From Pseudomonadota bacterium (GTDB lineage Bacteria; Pseudomonadota; Alphaproteobacteria; Rhizobiales; Rhizobiaceae), in the NCBI GenBank assembly GCA_023457435.1, contig JAEWLS010000011.1, positions 62,001 through 126,000 of the forward strand: a stretch of DNA of 64,000 nt. Direction: 5' to 3'. Within the stretch, counting starts at the first letter, position 1. Each line of letters opens with the position of its first letter. The position numbers and the translations under genes were made by a program. The notes below the pieces were generated by a model. It was not told the DNA's origin. It made no database searches and saw only the letters and a program-made list of their open reading frames with translations. Of the stretch, positions 8,939-16,948 are shown in pieces.

Positions 8939-9889
8939 TCAGCCGCCGATGCGCGACTTAAGTTCGGCCTCGAAGGCATCGACGTTTGCCTTGTCGATGA
9001 TTTTCGTAGGCACGATCACGAGCTTGTCGCCGGGGATGCCGGACTTGTCGCCCTCGAGGTATTTCGCCATCAGTTTCATGCCCTGATAGCCCCACTCGTA
9101 CGGCTGCTGCACCACGGTGCCGGCAATGGAGCCCTCCTTGACGCCGCCGAGGGTGATCGGATCCTCGTCGAAGCCGATAACCGCGACCTCGCCGAGGCGC
9201 CCAGCCTCCTTGAGAACCTCGTAGATGCGGGGCGGATTGTAGGAGTAGAAGCCGACCATGCAGTCGACGTCCGGATTGGCGGCAAGCGCGTCCTCGACGT
9301 TGCGCTTGGCGCGGGTCATGTCGATGTCGTCGCCGCGGACGTCGATCAGCTCGACCTTCGATCCGGCGATCGCGGACTTCATACCTTCAATGCGCTCACG
9401 CGCGTTGTCCGCGCCGGGAAGCCCGACGAAACCGATGCATTTGCCGCCATCCGGCAGCGCCTTCAGCGCGATCTCGCCTGCCTGCTTGCCGGCAAGCGTG
9501 TTCGACGACCCTATGTAGGCGATACGGTTGGTGTTCGGCGCGTCGGAATCCGTCGTGAACAGCGGCACCTGGCCGCCGACGCGGTTGAGCGCGTCGGTCG
9601 AGGACTTGGGATCGACCGCGCTGACCATGATCGCCGAGACGCCGGCGGCGACCAGGTCGTCCATCAGGCGCTGCTGCACGGCGGCTGCGGCCTGTTCAGG
9701 ATATTTGAACTGCAGATCGTAGTTCGGCAGTTCGCCCTGCGCCTTCTTGACGCCAGCCTCGGCGAGCTTCCAGAAGTCCGAGGCACCGTTGACGACGAAG
9801 GCGAGCGCCTTCTTGTCGGCCGCGTAGCCGGTGGTGGCGGCAAGCGTCGCTGCGATCGCGAGCGCGGCCGTGGTGATGCGGAAGTTCAT
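8939..9889 (-). CDS. Periplasmic sugar-binding protein, RbsB/XylF type (SBP-B)
   Basis: The 316-residue product has a classical Sec signal peptide (about residues 1-23, cleaved after TTGYA) and a type I periplasmic binding fold (Peripla_BP_4). Recognisable elements include LVAAGVSAIMVSAVDPKSS in the first lobe, TDSDAPNTNRIAYIGSSN at the hinge region, and AVIGFDEDPITLGGVKEG near the C-terminus, where the conserved Asp contacts the ligand in this family. GGAG lies 6 bases before the ATG. It directly precedes the tandem ATPase and so is the natural partner of system B. Ligand unknown; sugar-acid, pentose or polyol are all possible. Confidence 0.92.
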   Translation of the reverse strand: MNFRITTAALAIAATLAATTGYAADKKALAFVVNGASDFWKLAEAGVKKAQGELPNYDLQFKYPEQAAAAVQQRLMDDLVAAGVSAIMVSAVDPKSSTDALNRVGGQVPLFTTDSDAPNTNRIAYIGSSNTLAGKQAGEIALKALPDGGKCIGFVGLPGADNARERIEGMKSAIAGSKVELIDVRGDDIDMTRAKRNVEDALAANPDVDCMVGFYSYNPPRIYEVLKEAGRLGEVAVIGFDEDPITLGGVKEGSIAGTVVQQPYEWGYQGMKLMAKYLEGDKSGIPGDKLVIVPTKIIDKANVDAFEAELKSRIGG

Positions 9890-9972
9890 GTTCTTCTCCT
9901 CTTCTCAGGCAATGCCTTGCCTGCGCCGCGGATGGTGCCGGCGGCGAATGTCGTTCTTTCGGTCTAAGAGGC

Positions 9973-10003
9973 GGCGGCCGGGAGAATGTCAGACCCGGCC
10001 GCC
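9973..10003 (-). other. Intergenic hairpin between the two binding-protein genes
   Basis: A 10-bp inverted repeat (GGCGGCCGGG / CCCGGCCGCC) with an 11-nt loop lies 13 bp downstream of the SBP-A stop on the transcribed strand. There is no U-run, so an mRNA-stabilising or attenuating role is more likely than full termination; this is inference. Confidence 0.55.
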
Positions 10004-10016
10004 TACGGCGGTGGAC

Positions 10017-11009
10017 TTAGCCGCCGATGCAGGTCTCGGCGTTAGCCTGCGTGCACTCGTCGAGACCCGTATAGATGATCGGCTCAACGGTCTTGCCGGC
10101 GATCAGGTCGAGCATGACGGTCGGCGCGCGGTAGCCCATCTCGAACGGGCGCTGCCCGACCTGGACGTTGCTGCGGCCAGCCTTCAGCGCTTCCATCTGC
10201 GGCGGCAGGGTGTCGCCGGCGACAATGGCGAGCGATCCGTCCTTGAGTCGGCCCATGATCTGGTCGGTGACCTGCGCATAGGCCTGCGGCGCGAACTGCG
10301 CCCAGCCGCCGATCAGCATGAAGGCGTCAAGCTTGGGGTTCGCCGTGAACGTGTCCGCCATCTGCTGGTTGGCCAGATCGATCTGGTCGTTGGTGAAGAC
10401 CGGGCACCCGTTCACCTCCGTCCAGCCGCCCTCGCCTGCAAGTCTGGCGATGCCCTTCGTGCCGGACAGCGTGTCGCGGGTTCCGGCGGCGCGGGCATTG
10501 ATGTTGTCGGCGGCAACGTTGCCGAGCTGCAGGCAGACCGTTCCGCCGCTCGGCTTCAGCTTCTTCAGGTGCTCGGCGAACTTGACGCCCATGAGGTAGT
10601 TGTCGGTGCCGAGATAGGTCTTGCGCAAGCCGGCGTCGGCCGCCGACAGGTCGGCGTCGATGGTCATGACCGGGATCTTCGGCTGCGCCTTCTTGAGAAG
10701 GTTGGCCATCAGCGGAGCGTTGGAGGGCGAGATCGCGATCGCGGCGACGTCCGGCCGATTGAGCAGATCTTCGACGATTTGCACTTCGCCCGCCTCATCG
10801 GCGCTCGACGCCGGGCCTGTGTAGAGGCACGTATACCCTTTGCCCTTGTTCTCCGCGTTCCATTTCTGGCAGCCGAGATTGATCTGCTCGAAGAACGGAT
10901 TGTCGAGCCCCTTGACGACGACCGCCAGGACCTTGTCCTGGGCAGCGGCGCCGGTCGCGAACGCTAGCAGCGTCGCACCGGCAAGAATAATCGATTTCAT
11001 TCCCGGCAT
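10017..11009 (-). CDS. Periplasmic sugar-binding protein, type I fold (SBP-A)
   Basis: A second binding protein, 330 residues, begins MPGMKSIILAG with a signal peptide cleaved near residue 23 (TGAAA/QD). The first strand (KVLAVVVKGLDNPFFEQI) and the PDVAAIAISPSNAPLM segment mark the Peripla_BP_4 fold. It differs clearly from SBP-B. Six Cys residues (for example in GCQKWNAENKGKGYTCLY and the C-terminal CTQANAETCIGG) suggest disulfides in the periplasm. The start at 11009 is chosen for the GGGAGG ribosome site 6 bases upstream; the frame is open much further back but overlaps the epimerase gene. It is probably the partner of the plus-strand ATPase/permease pair (system A), by inference from the number of components. 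Confidence 0.9.
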   Translation of the reverse strand: MPGMKSIILAGATLLAFATGAAAQDKVLAVVVKGLDNPFFEQINLGCQKWNAENKGKGYTCLYTGPASSADEAGEVQIVEDLLNRPDVAAIAISPSNAPLMANLLKKAQPKIPVMTIDADLSAADAGLRKTYLGTDNYLMGVKFAEHLKKLKPSGGTVCLQLGNVAADNINARAAGTRDTLSGTKGIARLAGEGGWTEVNGCPVFTNDQIDLANQQMADTFTANPKLDAFMLIGGWAQFAPQAYAQVTDQIMGRLKDGSLAIVAGDTLPPQMEALKAGRSNVQVGQRPFEMGYRAPTVMLDLIAGKTVEPIIYTGLDECTQANAETCIGG

Positions 11010-11071
11010 GTGTTCCTCCCTGTTGAACAATCGCCTTTGCTTGGCCTGCGGGCGGCGACGCCGGCCCGCCT

Positions 11072-12049
11072 TCAGCCCGGGTACCAGACCGTCCGCGGAT
11101 CGCTCGGCGGGCGGACGTAGTCCCAGGCAGAATCGATGAGTTTTCTGAGGTCGTAAGATGGGCGCCAGCCGAGCTCGGCCTTGGCGCGGCTGTTGTCGAG
11201 CCAGTTGCCGACGTAGGGTCCCTGAACCGTCACCGATGGCAGGTCGCGCGTACGCGCCAGGTAGTCGGCGACCTCGCCATAGTCGACGGGTTCGTTCATG
11301 GCGATGTTGAACAGGCGCTGCCGTGCGGCCGGAGACTTGAGGGCGATGACGATCGCCTCGACCAGGTCGTCGACGTGGACGAAATTGCGTTTGACCGGCC
11401 GGCCGTCTTCCTCGACGAGGAGCGGCACCGCCTGTGTCCGGTGGGATTCGGCCGCGACGTGCGGCTGGACCATCGTCTTCCAGTCCGGCCCGCCGAACAA
11501 ATCGTCGCCGAACGACAGGCTGTGGCGGAAGTCGTCCTTCTCCATGATCCAGGGCGCGCGCAGGCAGCACCAGTCGATGCCGTACTGGATGCCGTACTGC
11601 TCGACCATCACCTCCTCGAGCACCTTGGAAAGCGCGTAGCAGCCCGGATAGGCCATGTGCGGCGACGCCTCGGTGATCGGTGCCGGATGCCGGTGGAAGA
11701 AGTGGCCGACCGCGGCGTCGCCGCCGAGCAGCAAGAAGCGCTCGGCGGTCGGGCTGTCGCGGAACTCCTCGAGCAGCCAGAACAGCCCCTTGACGGCGAC
11801 GTCCATGATCTCGTCGGGCGTCTCCTTGCAGGTCGCCAGGTGCACGACGTGGGTGACGTCGCGAAGCGCCGTGCGAACCGTGTCGCGGTCGGAAATCGAG
11901 CCGCGGACGACGCGAAGGCGGGGCGTCTCCTCAAGCACGCGGTTATAGCAAAGCGCGGTGACGCGCGGCGCGCCGTCGCCCTCTCCCGCCAGCCGCGACA
12001 GAAGCGCCTGACCAACCTTCCCCGTCGCTCCCGTGACCAGAACGTGCAT
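11072..12049 (-). CDS. NAD(P)-dependent epimerase/dehydrogenase (extended SDR)
   Basis: The 325-residue protein is an extended short-chain dehydrogenase. It opens with the Rossmann motif VTGATGKVG (GxxGxxG, Gly7-Gly10-Gly13) and has the catalytic Tyr-x3-Lys in CYALSKVLEE. The C-terminal region is of the sugar-nucleotide epimerase type, but uronate dehydrogenases and sugar-lactone-forming enzymes share this architecture. As first gene of the unit containing two sugar-binding proteins, it most likely oxidises or epimerises the imported sugar. The ATG at 12049 has GGAGG 7 bases upstream; an upstream in-frame extension to 12097 lacks this. Confidence 0.85.
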   Translation of the reverse strand: MHVLVTGATGKVGQALLSRLAGEGDGAPRVTALCYNRVLEETPRLRVVRGSISDRDTVRTALRDVTHVVHLATCKETPDEIMDVAVKGLFWLLEEFRDSPTAERFLLLGGDAAVGHFFHRHPAPITEASPHMAYPGCYALSKVLEEVMVEQYGIQYGIDWCCLRAPWIMEKDDFRHSLSFGDDLFGGPDWKTMVQPHVAAESHRTQAVPLLVEEDGRPVKRNFVHVDDLVEAIVIALKSPAARQRLFNIAMNEPVDYGEVADYLARTRDLPSVTVQGPYVGNWLDNSRAKAELGWRPSYDLRKLIDSAWDYVRPPSDPRTVWYPG

Positions 12050-12108
12050 CGCCTTCCTCCCGGGCGGCAATAAAACGCACACCGCCGAAGGCGTCAAGCA
12101 TTTGTCTG

Positions 12109-12141
12109 ATAAATCGGTTTATTCGTATAGATCGGTGTATT
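12109..12141. promoter_or_regulatory. AT-rich repeat cluster in divergent sugar-locus promoter, candidate GntR operator
   Basis: Between the divergent epimerase and ATPase genes lies an AT-rich island. It contains an inverted repeat ATAAA-TCGG-TTTAT (12109-12122) and two direct copies of A(A/G)ATCGGT(T/G)TATT (12111-12123 and 12129-12141; 11 of 13 identical, 18-bp period). The locus encodes its own FCD-type GntR regulator, so this is the obvious binding region for it. Binding is inferred. Confidence 0.5.
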
Positions 12142-12195
12142 GACGCACGGTGGGCTTCGCGTCTCTATGCGGACGGCGAGAGGGAGGGGAAGGCG

Positions 12196-12928
<733 letters not shown>

Positions 12929-12936
<8 letters not shown>

Positions 12937-13951
12937 GACGACGCGCGCCGAGAACGCGGTATCGATCGAAGCCGCCATCGACAGGCAGACGCACGGCCTC
13001 GTCGGCCGGCTGCTCGGCGAGCAGGCCACATGGGTGTTCATCGCTGCCGTCGTGGCCTGCGTCGCGCTGACCTTCACCGCGGAATCGTTCGCGACGCCGC
13101 AGAACCTGTTCAACGTCACCCGCAACTTCGCCTTCGTGGCGATCATAGCCATCGGCATGACGGTGGTGATCATCTCGGGCGGCATCGACCTGTCGGTCGG
13201 ATCGGTGCTCTGTCTTTCGGGAATGGTGCTGGCGATCTCCATGAACGCCGGTTACTCGCTCCCCGTCGGCGCCGCCTTCGCCATTGCCGTGTCGCTGCTC
13301 GTCGGCCTGATCAACGGTGCGCTGATCGCGTTCCTGCGCATTCCGCCCTTCATCGTCACGCTCGGCATGCTGTCGATCGCGCGCAGCGCGGCGATGGTGC
13401 TGTCGGGCAACAAGATGATCTTCCAGTTCGGGCCGGACGAATCGCTGCTTTTCGCGATGGGCGGCGGTGCGACCGCGGGCATCCCCAATCCGGTGATCGC
13501 GCTGGTACTGCTCGGCGTAACGACCGGACTGATCCTGCGCTGGACGCGGTGGGGAACGCATGTGTTCGCGATCGGCGCCAACGAACGCGCAGCGGTGCTG
13601 ACCGGCATATCCGTGACGCGCCTGAAGATCAGCGTCTACATGTTCTCGGCGCTGATGGCGGGCGTGGCGGGGATATTGATGGCCGGATGGCTCGGCGGCG
13701 TCACCACCAACCTCGGCCAGTCGATGGAACTCAGCGTCATAGCGGCCACCGTCATCGGCGGCGCCAACCTCCTCGGCGGCGCCGGTACCGTGTTCGGCTC
13801 GATCGTCGGCGCGGCCCTGATCGAGCTTATCCGCAACAGCCTGATCCTTCTCGGCATCAGCACCTTCTGGCAAGGCGCGTTCGTGGGAAGCTTCATCGTG
13901 CTCGCTGTTGCATTCGATCGGATCAGGGCCTATCGCGAGTCGAATTCCTGA
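12929..13951 (+). CDS. Sugar ABC transporter permease, RbsC type (system A)
   Basis: The 340-residue polytopic CUT2 permease carries the diagnostic VVIISGGIDLSVGSVLCLSG stretch and the conserved C-terminal VIGGANLLGGAGTVFGSIVG. About ten membrane segments are visible. The ATG at 12929 overlaps the ATPase gene by 8 bp; a longer frame from 12821 is only antisense-like coding and is rejected. No binding protein gene lies on this strand, so the transporter must use one of the two SBPs encoded divergently. The regulator gene follows after 10 bp. Confidence 0.93.
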
Positions 13952-13961
13952 GGATCCCATC

Positions 13962-14768
13962 TTGGCGAAACCGCCGGCGAACGACTTGAGCGGCACGGGC
14001 GGGCCGAAGATCGTTCGCCGCGTCTCCACGTCCACGGATGGCGGAAACCAGCTGTCGAGCGGACTGGTCCATGCTTCCGTCGCCAACGAGATCGGCATGC
14101 GCATCGTGCGCGGCGACTACCCTCCGGGCACGATCCTGCCCAATGAGGCCGAGTGGTCGACGATGTTCGGCGTCAGCCGCTCCGCCGTGCGCGAGGCGGT
14201 GAAAATGCTGATGGCGAAAAATCTGCTTGCCTCGCGCCCCAAGGTCGGCAGCTGGGTCCAGCCGCGCGAACGCTGGAACCTGCTCGATCGCGACGTGCTC
14301 ACCTGGTACGCGGCGCTGCCACAGCGCGCCGTCTTCCTGAGGACGGTGCAGGAGTTCCGCCACATCATCGAGCCGGAGGCCGCCGCGCTGGCAGCCGAGC
14401 GGCGCAGCGAGGCGCAGATGGCGGAGATCAGTGCCGCCTGTGCCGAGATGGGAACGGCGCCGACGCTGGCCGAGCGCACGGCGGCGGATTCACGCTTCCA
14501 TCTCGCCATCCTGCGCGCCGCCGGCAACGATCTCCTGGTCCCGCTCGGCGCGCTGATCAATGCGGCGCTCGACCAGCTCTTCCTGCACGTGACGCGCCAG
14601 GTGAACAATCTGCGCTACGCCCAGGAGCTGCACGAGGACGTCGAGCGCTGCATAAGGCAGCGCCGCCCGGAGGCGGCCCGCAAGGCTGTACGAAAGCTCC
14701 TTGCCGATACCGACAGGATCATCGGCCGGCCCGGGGAAACGGACGCCCCCGCGCCGGAAAGGAGCTGA
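13962..14768 (+). CDS. GntR-family transcriptional regulator, FadR/FCD subfamily
   Basis: The 268-residue product has an N-terminal winged helix-turn-helix (about residues 30-95; landmarks GDYPPGTILPNEAEWSTMFGVSRSAVREAVKML in separate helices, core GVSRSAVREAVKML). A C-terminal all-helical FCD ligand-binding domain follows, with the metal-site pattern RFHLAILRAAGND and the later LHEDV. Proteins of this type usually repress sugar or sugar-acid catabolic genes and release DNA on binding a small carboxylate or sugar acid. The TTG at 13962 is preferred because TGAGGA precedes it and it follows the permease stop by 10 bp; a start at 13908 would overlap the permease. It very likely controls the whole divergent locus. 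Confidence 0.88.
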   Translation: MAKPPANDLSGTGGPKIVRRVSTSTDGGNQLSSGLVHASVANEIGMRIVRGDYPPGTILPNEAEWSTMFGVSRSAVREAVKMLMAKNLLASRPKVGSWVQPRERWNLLDRDVLTWYAALPQRAVFLRTVQEFRHIIEPEAAALAAERRSEAQMAEISAACAEMGTAPTLAERTAADSRFHLAILRAAGNDLLVPLGALINAALDQLFLHVTRQVNNLRYAQELHEDVERCIRQRRPEAARKAVRKLLADTDRIIGRPGETDAPAPERS

Positions 14769-14778
14769 CGGACCGGCG

Positions 14779-15267
14779 TCAACCGCCGTGGCCGCCGCCA
14801 TGCTCCGCCGCACCCATGCCCTCGACGGCGAACTGCACGTCGACCGTCCCGGCCTTCTCGAAAACCAGCGTTCCCTTGAACTTTTCGCCCTCTTTGGCGC
14901 CGCGCGTCAGGTCGAGGAACATGATGTGAAAGCCGCCGGGCTTGAGTTCGGCCGTTCCGCCGGCAGGTATCTCGATGCCGCCGGCTACCGGCCGCATGGT
15001 CATCACGCCATTGGCGCCGACCGACATCTCGTGGATCTCGGCGCGGCCGGCGATCTCGCCGCTGGCGCCGACGAGGCGATCGGACGAGGCGCCGTTGTTG
15101 GCGATGGTGGCGTAGCCGGCGGCAACCTTGGCGCCGGGCGGGGTCGCGCGGGCGAAGGGATGGCCGATGGCGAGGTCGCCGGCCTTGAACTCGTGCGCCG
15201 ATGCGGCATGGCCGGCAGCGAGCAGCAGCGCTGCGGCGGCGGCGGCGAGACGGAATGAACGGTACAT
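14779..15267 (-). CDS. Periplasmic copper chaperone PCu(A)C
   Basis: The 162-residue product has a Sec signal peptide ending near GHAASA and a PCu(A)C (DUF461) cupredoxin-like domain. The Cu(I) ligand set is visible in order: His/Met in EIHEM, Met in GVMTMRP, and His-x-Met in GFHIMFLD. A His-rich C-terminal tail (EHGGGHGG) could add metal affinity. These proteins deliver copper to the CuA or CuB sites of cytochrome c oxidase. The ATG at 15267 is supported by GGAGAAA upstream; a GTG at 15282 is an alternative. A DUF2946 gene lies directly upstream on the same strand, a recurring pair in alphaproteobacteria. Confidence 0.9.
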   Translation of the reverse strand: MYRSFRLAAAAAALLLAAGHAASAHEFKAGDLAIGHPFARATPPGAKVAAGYATIANNGASSDRLVGASGEIAGRAEIHEMSVGANGVMTMRPVAGGIEIPAGGTAELKPGGFHIMFLDLTRGAKEGEKFKGTLVFEKAGTVDVQFAVEGMGAAEHGGGHGG

Positions 15268-15336
15268 ACTGGCTTTCTCCACTTGGCCCGGCGCACGCAG
15301 CGCTCGCGGGCTCGTCCGATCGTGACGGCTAGGCGA

Positions 15337-15705
15337 TCAGACCGACGAAGGCGGAGCGCGCGGCGATCCGGGCCGGCCGCCGCGAGCGGGAGCCGGGAGG
15401 GCCATGTGCGCCGCGGCCGGAGCGGGAACGAAGCCGCGGTCCAGGCGCGCGAAAACCGCGCCGTCGGGCGCCGGACCCAGGGCCGGCGCGGCGATGCAGC
15501 CGGCCACGCAGCACGAGAGCAGCGACGCGCCATCGGGCGCGGGTGTCGAGCCCTGGCTCTCGGCGGATATGCAGAGCGGATTGCCGAACGCATCGTGCTG
15601 CGGCGCGGCCTGGACAGCGCCGGCGAAAAACAGCTGCAGCAACAGCGTCAGGGCCGCGGCGAGCGCGGTCATCCTGTCGGTCCTGTGGGCGGCGAGTTCG
15701 AACAT
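15337..15705 (-). CDS. DUF2946-type small membrane/secreted protein
   Basis: The 122-residue product has a hydrophobic N-terminal helix that looks like a signal sequence (TALAAALTLLLQLFFAGAVQA). A segment with LCIS and LLSCCVAGC follows, with four Cys in pairs that could bind copper, then a Pro/Ala-rich tail. This pattern fits DUF2946, a family found beside PCu(A)C chaperones and copper transporters; function is not established. The ATG at 15705 is chosen since homologues start just before the hydrophobic helix. It probably shares a transcript with the PCu(A)C gene 70 bp downstream. Confidence 0.7.
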   Translation of the reverse strand: MFELAAHRTDRMTALAAALTLLLQLFFAGAVQAAPQHDAFGNPLCISAESQGSTPAPDGASLLSCCVAGCIAAPALGPAPDGAVFARLDRGFVPAPAAAHMALPAPARGGRPGSPRAPPSSV

Positions 15706-15821
15706 CGCCGTCTGCCATAGCACGCCGCGAGGCCGCGATGAACCGCGGCATGTTGGGCGGAAACGGACGGCGCCGCCACAAGACGGGTTCAAAACGTGAA
15801 CAAGGCGTGCCATACAGCGGC

Positions 15822-16322
15822 ATGCCGCTTGTTTCGCCCCTTGCACGCGATCCGCTTGTCGATGGCCGCCAGTCGCAGCGCGCGATGGTCATCCGTCGCG
15901 GGGTCCAGCGGCTGCTGCTCGACATGGGTGCCGCGGTGCTGCCGGAACTGTGTCTCGTCACCGGGCGCCGCGCCGATCTTGTCGCGGTCGGTCGCAACGG
16001 CGACATCTGGATCGTCGAGATCAAGTCGTCGGTCGAGGATTTTCGCGTCGACCGGAAATGGCCCGAGTACCGGCTGTTCTGCGACCGCTTCTTCTTTGCC
16101 ACGCATCCGGAGGTGCCGGCACATATCTTTCCCGAGGATGCGGGCTTCATCCTGTCGGACGGCTATGGCGCCGAGATTCTGCGCGAGGCGCCCGAACACC
16201 GGCTCGCGGCGCCGACGCGCAAGGCGCTGACGCTGCGGATCGCGCGCACCGGCGCGGCGCGGCTGACGGCGGCCGAGATCGCCGGCGTGTCGATCCCGGC
16301 GCTCGACGGCGAGGCGGAGTAG
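15822..16322 (+). CDS. mmcB: MmcB-family DNA repair protein
   Basis: The 166-residue protein matches MmcB (DUF1052), a small nuclease-fold protein linked to mitomycin-C resistance in Caulobacter. The core TGRRADLVAVGRNGDIWIVEIKSS carries the D-x(n)-E-x-K pattern of PD-(D/E)xK nucleases (Asp, then Glu-Ile-Lys) and is followed by DFRVDRKWPEYRLFCDRFFF. Cytoplasmic; presumed to act in repair of cross-linked DNA. The ATG at 15822 fits family N-termini, and the upstream frame is a shadow of the divergent DUF2946 gene. Its stop abuts the stop of actR on the other strand. An imperfect GTTC/GAAC pair lies just upstream. Confidence 0.88.
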   Translation: MPLVSPLARDPLVDGRQSQRAMVIRRGVQRLLLDMGAAVLPELCLVTGRRADLVAVGRNGDIWIVEIKSSVEDFRVDRKWPEYRLFCDRFFFATHPEVPAHIFPEDAGFILSDGYGAEILREAPEHRLAAPTRKALTLRIARTGAARLTAAEIAGVSIPALDGEAE

Positions 16323-16883
16323 CTAGCGCGGGGCGCGCTTGGCGAGGATGCGCTGCAGCGTGCGGCGGTGCATGTTGAGGCGGCGCGCCGTTTCCGACAC
16401 GTTGCGGTCGCACATCTCATAGACGCGCTGGATGTGCTCCCAGCGCACCCGGTCCGCCGACATCGGATTCTCCGGCGGCTCCGGCCGCTCACCCGACAGG
16501 GTCAGCGCGGCATAGATCTCGTCGGCATCCGCCGGTTTCGCGAGGTAGTCCACCGCGCCGAGCTTCACCGCCGTGACCGCGGTCGCGATGTTGCCGTAGC
16601 CGGTGAGGATGATGGCGCGGGAATCGGCGCGGCGGTCGCGCATGGCGGCAACCACGTCGAGGCCGCTGCCGTCGGCGAGTCGCATGTCGACCACCGCATA
16701 GGCCGGCGGCGCGGCCTTCACCTTGGCGACGGCGTCGGCGACGCTCTCGGCGGTGTCGACGACGAAGCCGCGCGTCTCCATGGCGCGCGCCAGGCGCGTC
16801 AGAAACGGCTTATCGTCCTCGACGATCAGCAGCGTGCGGTCTGCGCCCAATGCGGCATCTGGAGCCGTCGGTTCGTCCGCCAT
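16323..16883 (-). CDS. actR: Redox response regulator ActR/RegA/PrrA
   Basis: The 186-residue response regulator has an N-terminal receiver domain (acidic pair in LLIVEDDKPF, phospho-acceptor Asp in YAVVDMRLADGSG, Lys in YLAKPAD). A C-terminal Fis-like helix-turn-helix follows (VYEMCDRNVSETARRLNMHRRTLQRIL core region), which is almost invariant in the RegA family. It regulates respiration, carbon and nitrogen fixation or acid tolerance according to redox state. The partner kinase gene lies 65 bp upstream on the same strand. Length and the conserved HTH make the assignment secure. Confidence 0.96.
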   Translation of the reverse strand: MADEPTAPDAALGADRTLLIVEDDKPFLTRLARAMETRGFVVDTAESVADAVAKVKAAPPAYAVVDMRLADGSGLDVVAAMRDRRADSRAIILTGYGNIATAVTAVKLGAVDYLAKPADADEIYAALTLSGERPEPPENPMSADRVRWEHIQRVYEMCDRNVSETARRLNMHRRTLQRILAKRAPR

Positions 16884-16948
16884 CCCGGTTTCCTCTTATT
16901 TTTGCGTATTTGTTTAGCGCAAACGCGCTGCAAGTCCAGCAAGGCCGG

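Noticed and set aside
7443..9086. Open frame of about 550 codons opposite the tandem sugar ATPase
   Set aside because: Composition is typical of a shadow frame, and the ATPase on the other strand has all ABC motifs.
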